A stretch of DNA of 64,000 nucleotides from Lotus japonicus. Its lineage: Eukaryota; Streptophyta; Magnoliopsida; Fabales; Fabaceae. This document shows positions 36,067 through 46,645 of this stretch, piece after piece. The notes beneath the pieces are model-generated. The model worked only from the letters and a program-made list of their open reading frames with translations, made no database searches and had not been told where the DNA came from. A program made the position numbers and the translations under genes. Location: NCBI RefSeq assembly GCF_012489685.1, contig NC_080044.1, forward strand, positions 82,508,732 to 82,572,731, read 5' to 3'. The stretch's first letter is position 1. Every line of letters begins with the position of its first letter.

Positions 36067-39000
36067 CTTCTGTTATGGCTCCTCCACCAAAGTATGATGT
36101 GTTTTTGAGCTTCCGAGGGGAAGATACGCGCAAGAACTTCATGAGTCATCTTTATGCTGAACTTGACAGGAAAAAAATCAATGCCTTCATAGATGACAGA
36201 TCACTAGAGACAGGCGATGAGATCTCACCTGAACTCTGCAAAGCAATTGAAGCATCCATGATTTACGTCATCATTTTCTCTGAAAACTATGCTTCTTCCT
36301 CGTGGTGCTTGGATGAACTCGTCAAGATTATGGATTGCAAGAACAAATATGATCATCAAAGGCATGTCATACCTATTTTCTACCATGCGGAACCAGCAAC
36401 TGTTAGGCATCAGAAAGAGACTTATGCTGATGCGTTTGTGAAGCATCAAAACCGGTTAGTACCCAAGGAAATAATTCAGAGATGGAAGGATGCTCTTACC
36501 GAAGCTGCTGGAATCTCCGGCTGGGATTTAAAAGCTGCCAGGTGACTACTTTTTTTAGTTAATTCCACCGTTAATCATGTTTTTGTTCTTAATCATCTGA
36601 TCTAGTCAATTTATAAATGTTGTTCCTTTTATATGTTCCAGAACAGAATCCAACTTTGTTGATGATATTGCACAAGATATTTTAAAAAAATTGGATCGTT
36701 CCATCTCAAGTGATAGTGATAATAAAGGAATGGTTGGAATTAACGAGCATATTGCACAAATCAAGACCTTGTTGCAACTTGAGTCAGAAGCTGTTCGAAT
36801 CATTGGAATTTGGGGCATGGGTGGAATAGGTAAAACTACACTGGCTCGGGCACTGTATGACAAACTCGCGGACGAATTCGAGTCCAGATGCTTGGTTGAA
36901 AATGCTCAACAAGAAATAGACAGAGATGGAACATACCGTCTACGTCAAAAGTACTCATCAGAGCTTGGTTTTTCAGATGAAAGGCTCAAACGGGCAAAGG
37001 TTCTCCTTATTCTTGATGATGTGAAAATTTCAAGAATTGATTGGAGGGCATGGAAACTTCGGTCAGGGAAGTAGAATCATTGTGACTAGCAGAGACCTGC
37101 AAGTGCTTAAGAATGCTGAAGCTGATGAAATATATGAAGTCGAAGAGATGAGTTACCAAGATTCTCTACGACTCTTCATATCAAGGGCCTTTAAACCAAA
37201 CACTCCCGTGGGAGGTTATGCGGACTTGGTAGAAGAGGTATTAAAATATGCTAAAGGGGTTCCATTAGCTCTCCAAGTTTTAGGCTCGCTGCTTTATGAT
37301 AAAGAAAGGGAAGTATGGAAAAGTCTACTGCAAAAGCTGCGAAAGCTTCCCAATCGTCAAATTATCAATGTGTTGAAATTAAGTTATGATGGGCTGGATG
37401 ATGAAGAGAAGAACATATTTCTTGACATTGCCTGCTTCTATGTAGGCTGGGATGAGGATGCAGTAGTGGCTCTCATAGATGCTTTTGGTTTCGCTGCTAA
37501 AGTTGGAATGGATGTTCTCAAAGATAGGGGCCTGATATCTATTTTGGGAGATAAAGTCATGGTGCATGATCTAATTCAGGAAATGGGAATGGATATTGTT
37601 CATCAAGAATGTGCCAATGATCCTGGAAAACGTAGTCGTTTATGGAACCATGAAGAAATTTGCACTGTATTAAAAAAGGACAAGGTATATTCTTATGCAG
37701 CTCAACCCCTGCACGATAACTCACATATAGTCTCATGGATTTACTTCTCACATACTACAAAGTACTTAGCAGTTATTTAATTTCTTGCAACTAACTACAC
37801 ATCCTTTCATGTTATTATTCATCTTTAATTCCTTGCTTTTACTTTTACTTTTAGGGGACAAATGCAATTCAGTGTATATACCTTGACATGGGCACGGAAA
37901 CCTTTGTTCAACTACATCCTCAGATTTTTAAAAGCATGCCTAATCTGAGAATGCTTTGTTTTCATAAGGGATATTTTTCTGAGCAAATTCAATCAAATGT
38001 GACCCTTTTTGGACTTCTTGAAAGTCTTCCGGATGGTTTAAAATATCTTCATTGGCATGGATTTCCTCAAAGATCCTTGCCGCTTTGTCTTGAAAATATT
38101 GTTCAACTTGATATGCCTCATAGCGAGCTTGAACAACTTTGGGAGGATGATCAGGTAGTTCAAGTTTTATGTTGCGTTCCTTTGTATTTTAGCTATGAAT
38201 TGCAGTAAAAATTGAGGAACTAACAACATACAAAGAAAACACAAACTAGACTGAGTACGTGAACAAAACATAACGGACCAAGTCCTAATAATTTTTCATA
38301 AGTAATTTTTATTAAGCCAAAGTTGAATTGATAGAAAGCACAATGTTGCGTCAACCCATTACAAATACATTAAAGTTTTGTTCACACACTTTCACCTTGG
38401 TTAAATATGAAGGGAAATCAAAAAAAATGAGTGATATGGTAAGTGAAATGATAGGAAATACAAAAAAATAGAAAGAAAAATGAGTGAAATTGAGATGAAA
38501 AAGAAAGTAGAGTGTGTTTGTATCGAAACTACTGGCAAACATCATAAGCCATATAGAGCTTAGCCTTTACTAGCAAAGTTACCTAGATGGCAAAGCTTCC
38601 CCAATGACACTACACTAATACCCTTAATAGAATTTGTGAATTATCAATGTTTAATTCCTATACTACCCTTGTTAATTATTGGCTATCTCCCCTTCGTTTC
38701 TCTTTATTTTATTTTTATCGCATGTCATTTTTTTAATTATATATAAATAAATAAGGTGTACAACTGGTAGATAGTTGAGCTAATTAGACATATAGTCATC
38801 TCATAGCCAAAAAAGTATATATTATATTAAAAAGGCTTTTTACATCAGGAATTACCGAATTTGAAAAGGCTCCATCTTAGCAAGTCTGGGAAGTTGATTC
38901 GAATACCAGATCTTTCTAAGTTCCCAAATATTGAAGAAATAAATCTTGGTGGTTGTGCAAGCTTAATTGAAGTTCACTCCTCGAGTTTTCTCAGCAAACT

Positions 39001-40726
39001 CAAATGTTTAGAGTTAAATGATTGTGGTGAGCTTACGAGTTTAAATGTTCCTAGCAATATTCTATCGAAATCTTGTGGAAAAGTGGGGCTCGATAATTGT
39101 CGCAAGCTCAAAACGTTTTCAATCAAAAGAACTTGTACGGAAACAGAGGTATTAAAAGATGATGGGCCCTCACGATATTTCAAGCGTACGAAGTTGTCTC
39201 TGAGTGGTTGCTCAAATTTGAAAACTTTTCCTGAAATTGACAACACAATGGAAAATTTAGCGGTGCTTGAATTAGACCAAACAGCAATACAAGAACTACC
39301 TTCATCCCTTCACTGTTTGGTGGGGCTTGAAAAACTGATCTTGCAAGGTTGCCCAAGGCTTGAGATCATTCCCTGTTCCATTGGAAGCCTCACCAGACTC
39401 TGGAATTTAGACTTTAGCTGCTGTGAATCACTTGAAACTTTTCCAAGCACCATTTTCAAATTGAAGTTGGAAGCACTCAATTTTAGAGGTTGCTTAAAGC
39501 TAAACACCTTCCCAGAGATCTTGGAGCCTGCAAAAAGTTGTACTTTCATTAACTTAGCAGGAACAGCAATTAAACAACTGCCTTCATCTTTGGACTTCTT
39601 GGTGGCTCTTAAAACCTTGTCTCTGAGATTTTGCCAGGATCTGGAGTCACTTCCCAACAGCATTTGCAATCTAAAGCGTCTCTCTGAGCTTGATTGTTCA
39701 AGTTGTGGTAAATTAACCGAAATCCCAAATGACATAGGCTGCTTGTCATCATTAAGGAACTTGATTCTGAAGAATACCGGAATTGTGAACCTCCCAGAGA
39801 GTATTGCTTATCTTTCAAGCTTGGAATCACTTAATGTAAGTTATACCAAAATTGTGAACCTCCCAGAGAGTATTGCTCGTCTTTCAAGCTTGGAATCACT
39901 TAATGTAAGTTATACCAGAATTGTGAACCTCCCCGAGAGTATTGCTCATCTTTCAACCTTGGAATCACTTAATGTAAGTTATACCGAAATTGTGAACCTT
40001 CCAGAGAGTATTGCTCAACTTTCAAGCTTGAAATCACTTAATATCAGTGGTTGCAGAAAGGTTGAATGTATCCCACAACTTCCACCATTTCTGAAAGAGT
40101 TATTGGCAATTGATTGCCCATTTATTAGAAGAGTGATTTTTAATTCAACCTTCAAACACCCGTCAGATTCCAAAAAAGGCACCTTCCAATTTCATTTCAC
40201 CAGTAATGAAAAACAGTATCCAAGTGCTAGTAGTGATGTTGTGTCTGATGCAAGGCTTCGGATCAGTGAAGATGCATATAGATTTGTGTACTATTTGTTT
40301 CCAGGGAGTGCAGTTCCTCATTGGTTCCCTTATCGTTCCAATGGAAATTCGGTAACTGTGGATAAAGATTCTCTAAATTGGTGCAATGATAACAGGCTCA
40401 TCGGTTTTTCTATGTGTCTCGTTTTGCAACTGAAAGATACAAGATATGGTCCTTTTCAATGCAGAATAACATTTAAATCTGATGGCCGCACATACACCCT
40501 TCCCCAGGAAGCCCAGCTTAGAAACTCTTTCTCTTTCAGTGCTCAACAAATGGGACAGAGAGATCACACATTCCTATGGAAATCTTACTTAACGAAGTCG
40601 GTCCACAAAGGGATCTTTCATGCCTCCAGCTTCACTTTTAGGAACACATATAGGCTGTATTCTGAAACAAGTTATTTGGTGAAAGAGTGTGGAATATGCC
40701 CCCTTTATACCAAAAGAAAAATATGA
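35913..40726 (+). pseudogene. TNL1: TIR-NB-LRR resistance-like gene with an NB-ARC frameshift
   Basis: Exons: TIR to 36541, NB-ARC 36642-37684, linker 37855-38154, LRR plus C-terminal domain 38849-40726. The TIR (from 36075) has KYDVFLSFRGEDTRKNF and the catalytic-region SSWCLDELVKI. The NB-ARC has P-loop GMGGIGKTT, LLILDD, GVPLAL, FLDIACF and a VHD motif. The LRR ends in the post-LRR jelly-roll domain (FPGSAVPHWF). Against TNL3 an 11-bp deletion near 37030 shifts the frame and gives a stop at 37072-37074. About 30 bp are also missing in frame before it. The expected product is a truncated TIR-NB protein: 299 residues from 36075, or 353 from 35913. Downstream exons stay open, so the lesion looks recent. 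Intron 3 is 694 bp against about 200 bp in the paralogues. TNLs are cytosolic/nuclear immune receptors whose TIR is an NADase. Confidence 0.88.
39781..40056 (+). repeat. Four tandem 69-bp LRR units, private to TNL1
   Basis: Copies at 39781, 39850, 39919 and 39988, each exactly 69 bp (23 residues, IVNLPESIAxLSSLESLNVS type) and nearly identical. TNL2 and TNL3 have one copy at this place. Length and frame are preserved. Confidence 0.95.
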
Positions 40727-42300
40727 TATCGATGGCCTTGTTGGCTCTCTCCGAATTTCAAATAATGACTTGGAAGAAACGTAGTGGGAAGAGGTAGCGT
40801 GTGAGGTGAAACCTGCTTTCATATGGTTTCGCTGTGAACCACGACCATAGTTTCATGACTTGGAAAAAGAGAGTTCTTTGGAGATTTTTATGGAATGTGT
40901 TGTCAACATTACTCATCACAGCATAGGTTTGAATTGTTCTGTCTTTTCGTATCTGTAATAATTCCTTTCTATTCTTACCGTTTTGCTCCTTGTAAATGTA
41001 ATTGTTAGCATCATGCAGGGTAGAGGTATAAATTCTTCAAGATCTCCATTTGAAATGGTTGGTAAGTCAATAATTGTGTTAATGGTATTTTCAATCTAAT
41101 ATTATTTCCCTATTTTTATGACAAGGTTTTGACTAATTGCTGTTGTAAATGATTCTCGTATCAATGAATTAGGTGGTTTTTCCATGGAGTTGTAAAACCA
41201 GGAAAGTTTTCACTTTTGAATATTTTGAGAGAGAGCACAACTTTGTGAAATTGGTTGAATAGTTAGCAAATGTAACTGCTATTATTTTCTTCCAATATTC
41301 AATCCGTTCTACCATGTATTGCTTAGCATGTAATTATGCTTAATGAAGATTTGATACGAAATACTAATGGAAATGTTGGTTTACTTCGATATGCAAAATC
41401 TTTTGCATGGTGTGACTCTGTTGCAATTCAAACACGAGACAATTAGTTTCAATATGTGGAAAAAGAGAATTATTTAGAGATTTTTATGGAATGGTTTGTC
41501 AACTTGATCTGTTATAACGCAGCTGCAAAGTATTCTTACCATTTATGCTCCTTTAAATTGCTAGCATTGTGCTGGGTGTCGCCAAATATAGCTGTTGACA
41601 TGGCATCAGAGGCAATATAAATTCTTCCATGACTCCATTTGAAATGGTAAGTCAATCTTTGAAATCTTGTCAAGCTTAATATTCCCAGCTTTTATGACAA
41701 GATTTTGACTAATTGCTGTTACAAAAGAATCTCATATGATTGAATTAGATTAGTCCATGGAGTTCTAAAACTGGCAAAGTTTTTTGCTTGTTCAACCTGG
41801 AATAGCTAATTATAACATGTTGCTTCTCAGCCATGTTGGTTTTGGTAAGTTGTGCTTTCAAGTCTTGTGAATTTGCTTTTACTTTGTGTTTTAATTTATG
41901 TGTTGCTAGTGATTATTTTTATTGCTACAGGTACTTCAAAATCATTTGGATGGTGGACACCCCCACAACTCTGTGGTCTCAATTTCTGTGCTCAGGTGCT
42001 GCTTGGTGAGCTTGACCCCACTTTATGTTGAGCACGAGTCATCACTAAAGCCTACTCAGTACTCATATTATTTGAGTCCATGATTTGGTAGTAGGCATGT
42101 GCATGTAGAGTTCTGGTGGGTTGACACTTGACAGTTAGTTTGATATCCATTTTAAGTTTTTAATGTACATTAACTTTTTGAGTAATTTCGATATAATAGT
42201 TAAAAATAACAGCCAAAAAAGCTTTATTTAACACTACAATGAAGATCAAATAATTTCTACGTAACTATTTATACAAACTAAAAAGTTATCATTTTTACTT
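40727..42300. other. TNL1 3' flank with repeated downstream segments
   Basis: After the stop there are degenerate repeats of the TNL 3' flank. The block around TTTTTATGGAATG occurs near 40889, 41480 and 42978, and the block around CTCCATTTGAAATGG near 41045, 41632 and 43157. A segment near 41840-41970 matches TNL2's flank at 54750-54905 (GACACCCC, CACAACTCTG). These point to repeated unequal exchange. No coding sequence. Confidence 0.65.
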
Positions 42301-43860
42301 ATTATTATTTTTTTTAATTTAGGGTTATATGCAAATGGGGAATCCTTTTTTTTTGTATGCACTCACAAGTTCTATTTTTTATCAGCAGTTTGTGAAGATG
42401 TGCACATCACGGAAGAAAATTCACAAAGATAAGGATGCTGAGCCTACTGAGTTTGAAGAGTCAGTTGGGCAGGTGTTGTTTTGAATGATGTCGTTGATGC
42501 ACTTGCTGATTGCACTTTATTTTTCCAATGTATAAGTGTTTTTATTTGAGTCCATGATTTGTAAGTTCTTTAGGCATATCATGTTAATTGTGGGTTGACA
42601 ATTTATTTGAAATCCATTTTAAAATTTAATGCACAATTTTTTTAATACAGCTTGAATCTTTAATTGCTTATGAATTATAGTTTGATTCTGTATTGCCTCT
42701 ACTGCTTTTGAACATTTTCAGAGAGAGCACAACTATATGATGTCGGTTGAAAAATCAGCAAAAGTATCTTCTATATTTTTCTTTTTCTGATATTCAATCC
42801 GTTGTACCATGTATGGCTTAGCATGTAATTATGCTTATCAAAGATAGGATACAAAATACTAATGAGAAAGTTGGTTTACTTGGATATGCAAAATCTTTGC
42901 ATGGCTTGACTTTGCTGCAGTTCAAACAGGGAGATAAATAGTCTGGAGACGTGGAAAAAGAGAGTTATTTGGAGGTTTTTATGGAATTAGTTCAAACATA
43001 ACTCATCTCAGCATAGGTTTGACTTGCTATTTTTCCTAACTGCAATTTATTTGTGTTCTTACCATTTCTGCTCCTTTAAATTGTTGGCATTGTGCAGGAT
43101 GGCACCAAATGTAGCTGCAGGTGTGACATCAGAGGCAATATAAATTCTTCAGGATCTCCGTTTGAAATGGTAAGTCAATAGTCTTGTTGATAGTCTTTTG
43201 GATCCTGTCAAGCCTAATATTCCCAGCTTTTATGACAAGGTTTTGAGAAGTTACTATTATAAATGAATCTCGTATCATGGAATTAGGTTTGTTCATGGAC
43301 TTGTAGAACCTAGAAAATTTTACTTGTCAAACATTAGTTATAAGATGTTGCTTCTTTTTGATCTTGGTTTTGGTAAGTTGTGCTTCTAAGCCCTGTGAAT
43401 TTGCTTTTACTTTGTGTTTTACTTTCTGTGTTGAAATAGTAGAGTTAATATCCACAAACCACAATACAGGATTACTTTTAGTGCAATTTATTTATTACAT
43501 GTTGGCAGGATTATCTGTGTTATTCCTCTGTCCTGAGAAATTTCATTGTGACCCTTCCGTACTATCTCTTACTAAGTATTTTCCCCTCAGTAAGAAGTTT
43601 TGTTGAACAATATCATCTTGATTAATCTTTAGTTTGGAGTAGCTTAAAGTTTTTTTTTCCACCAACCTGTTTGAATCATATTAAATTTGTAGGATGTAAT
43701 TCTATTGAGGCTACCAAAGGAAGGTTCTACTGTTCAACCTCTCCGCACCCGAACCCTTACTGCTGTTTATGAAGCAATGCTGGGGGATGTCATATCGCCT
43801 GCTGAGATTGTTGGGAAGCGTGAGGTTTCGAGTTGATGGATCCAAGATTATGAAGGTAGA
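42300..43860 (+). pseudogene. eS7 pseudogene fragment A, introns retained
   Basis: The first coding exon is intact at 42398-42472 ([16 protein letters not shown]...VGQ, then a GT donor), with leader-intron sequence before it and matching intron after it. Exons 2 and 3 are missing, replaced by TNL-flank sequence. Intron 4 homology begins near 43440, and exon 4-equivalent coding (GATGTAATTCTATTGAGGC) runs 43693-43858. It has several substitutions and a 2-base loss in the KRVRYRV segment. Retained introns show DNA-level duplication, not retroposition. Confidence 0.9.
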
Positions 43861-44084
43861 GCTATTGTTTCCTATCAACTTCTTAAGTTATCGTGTTGTT
43901 CAATCAACTATCTGAAGTTTTTCTTATAGGATAAAATGTCTCTTTACCATGTCAATGAATGTACATGTATATGTTGGAAAATGAATTCTCATGATTAAAC
44001 ATGTGTCTGTGAAAGAAGTTTTCATTTTTGCCTATGAAGTTTGTTGTCTTCAAATTGAACCGGTGATGGGGCTGGCCCGACGGT

Positions 44085-44720
44085 CTCAGGCTAGGCAAAG
44101 ATTCATGTTAGGCTAGTCAGGGAGCTTAAGAAGAAGTTTAGTGGCAAGGCAAGTTCAGTCTAATTAAATTTCTAGGAACCATACGATTTTCTCTTACTGC
44201 TAATGAAATTCAAACACAATCTAGCTAATGAAATACTTAAGAGGCATACATATCCTAGTATCCCACAGACCACATTACATGATTGCTTCAACTTGAGTTG
44301 AGAGTGCAATTTATTCATTATTACATGTTGGCATGATAATCTTTGTTATTTCTAAGTCCTGAGAAATTTCAGTGTGACCTTTTCCTATTACCCCATACCA
44401 ATTATTTGCCCCCTCGTTATAAATTTTTGCTGAACAATCTTATCTCAATTAATCTTTACTTTTGAGTAGTTTTTTTTATTGATCAGTGTAATTCATTAAA
44501 CTTCTAGGAATGTAATTCACTAATTTGTATTGCCACACGAAGGATATTGAGGCCACCAAAGAAAGTTCTGCTGTACAACACCCAATACAAGTTGGAGACA
44601 GGATATTGAGTATTCCATTGCAGAGGCTTGTTTCAATTCCTCTGTCAGTTTTGAATTTGTTCTAGAGTTACGTATGGTGTATGCTGATTAAATTTGTCTA
44701 AATATTTCTCTTTTATGCTG
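44085..44720 (+). pseudogene. eS7 pseudogene fragment B
   Basis: A second partial copy. The piece encoding HVRLVRELKKKFSGK lies at about 44103-44150, followed by a GC rather than GT donor. Matching intron follows, then a truncated next exon near 44525-44575. A compressed last-exon remnant (TACAAGTTGGAGAC...GCAGAGGCTTG) ends near 44631, with eS7 3' UTR homology after it. Confidence 0.85.
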
Positions 44721-46056
44721 TATATTTTTCCTAATTTTTTTAAGTACTAAGGACTGGTTTCATCGGTGGTGGATGAAATTCATTTTTCTTATGAATTTCA
44801 GGCCCTCTTCTCAAAACTGAAAATAAGTTTTAAGTTGGTGTAAAATATGAGTGAATTGGATTTAACCCCACTAAAAAAGTTATTGACGGTGGTGACTAGT
44901 GAGTGTGAGTGCCAGGTTTGATCCCACATGTGCTGTGTAACACCCCGATTTCGGTGGCGTCACTTTAGTAACCAAAAGTAAACTTAATGCGGAAATACGT
45001 GAATATTTTTTTTCGATATAATAACTAAGACAAGACTGAATTAAATAAAACCCAAATGCGAAAAGCAATAAAACTATTATACAATATATATTTACAACCC
45101 CCGCTGTAAGTACCCAACCTCGTCACGAGTAACCTCCAGTGACGGAAAGTAGTAGAAAAGAACGCCCATAGGCAAAAGGTATAATCCAAAAGAAAGGTTA
45201 GGTGTCTGCAACACTGTCCCTCAAAATAAGAATAAGTCAGTCCAGATGGCCTAAAACAAGACCTCTTAAGTCCAACCAACTCTCTGTGATTCCCGTAAAG
45301 GAACCACACAAAAAGCTATAGGTGGGAAACTACCCTGTCCCCAAAGAAAACAAATGATGTTCAGAGCTAAGACTCTACTCCTACACTAATCCCATCTCGA
45401 GGAGCTCACACCAGCACTAAAACCTACATGCTAGCATGATCGTCGTCCGAATTCGAAATCCAGAACGACCTAGTCTATGTACACCATCCGTCCTCCGCTC
45501 GCTATCGCGATGCGCTCCTGTTCCAGCATCCCAACATCTAACAAAGGGCGTTTGTCCGCCAAAGCACACACAGAAGACGCGAGGGTCAACTCCAAAGAAT
45601 GACATAAATAATAGCACCAATAGATATAGATAAGAGAATAGCCACTTAGGCTTATAGCTAGGGATAACATCCTAGGGTTGCATATTCCATAATGAACTTA
45701 ACAGCAATAATAACAATTAACATGTTCCAAATAGGATTAACAAATAACAATCACACTCGACAACTAAATCAGTATGCATGAATGCAGGATGATTAGTCAA
45801 ACAACGTCTCCGACTCTCACTCGACACGTCGCCACGTGTTCTAGGTAAATTAAAGTCTCTAAAAGCTTACCCTAAGGTAAAGTCGATTCTGCGACAAAAG
45901 ACACTTCTTCACATCAACATAGTAACTCATGATGATCTCCGGATCATCCGACTCATCTCAATCCGATGGTCACAACTGCTCAACAAGCAAAGAGTATCAC
46001 ATACTCGGAAACTACCGGTTTCCCGGACTTATCCCCAGGATAGCCCAACAATTAGG

Positions 46057-46540
46057 CATGTCAAGTCGATCCAACCCCTTGGGTTGAACATACGGACTCG
46101 CACACGCAACTCCCACAATTAGGCATGTCGAGTCGATCCAACCCATCGGGATGGACATACGGACTCGCACACGCAACAAATGACAACGCCAAGTCGATTC
46201 ACTCAAAGGAGTCGAACATACGGACGTTGCGCGTGTCCAATGACTATCGCCGAATCGATCCAATCCATCGGATTGAACATACGGATCCGCGCGTGTCGAA
46301 AAGTTGTCGCTGAATCGATCCAATCCCTCGGATTGAACATACGGATTCACGCGAGGTAAAATGGCAATCGCTGAATCGATCCAATCCCTCTGATTGAACA
46401 TACGGACTCACGCGTGCCTGAGTGACTACCGCCGAATCGATCCAATCCATCGGATTGAATATACGGATTCGCGCGTGTCAACAATTATTGCCGAATCGGC
46501 CCAACCCGTCGGGTTTGGACATACGGATTCGCGCCGCAAA
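46057..46540. repeat. Array of about eight 60-bp palindromic repeats within the LTR
   Basis: About eight units (starts near 46057, 46125, 46190, 46250, 46310, 46371, 46432, 46491). Each contains GATCCAATCC-TCGGATTGAA (or a variant) and CATACGGA followed by a CG-rich box. The core CAATCC...GGATTG is a palindrome, so the array can form a row of short hairpins. Units diverge towards the left end. Confidence 0.9.
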
Positions 46541-46552
46541 GTCGAAGATACA

Positions 46553-46645
46553 CCCAACAACATAGCTACTCCAACAGCACAACAACAATAGCTGCTCCAA
46601 CAGCACAACAACAAACGCTGCTCCAACAGCACCACAACATCTACA
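46553..46645. repeat. Tandem repeat of about 30 bp next to the LTR hairpin array
   Basis: Three units containing GCTGCTCCAACAGCACAACA/CACCACAAC. CAA/CAG-rich. Confidence 0.85.

Noticed and set aside
39310..39830. Minus-strand frames within the LRR exon
   Set aside because: Antisense of the TNL1 LRR. Similar shadows appear in TNL2 and TNL3.
45417..45670. Overlapping frames on both strands
   Set aside because: Inside the solo LTR. No retroelement or host domain.
46012..46450. Minus-strand frames with repeated WIDS/YVQS peptides
   Set aside because: The peptide periodicity only reflects the 60-bp non-coding repeat array.
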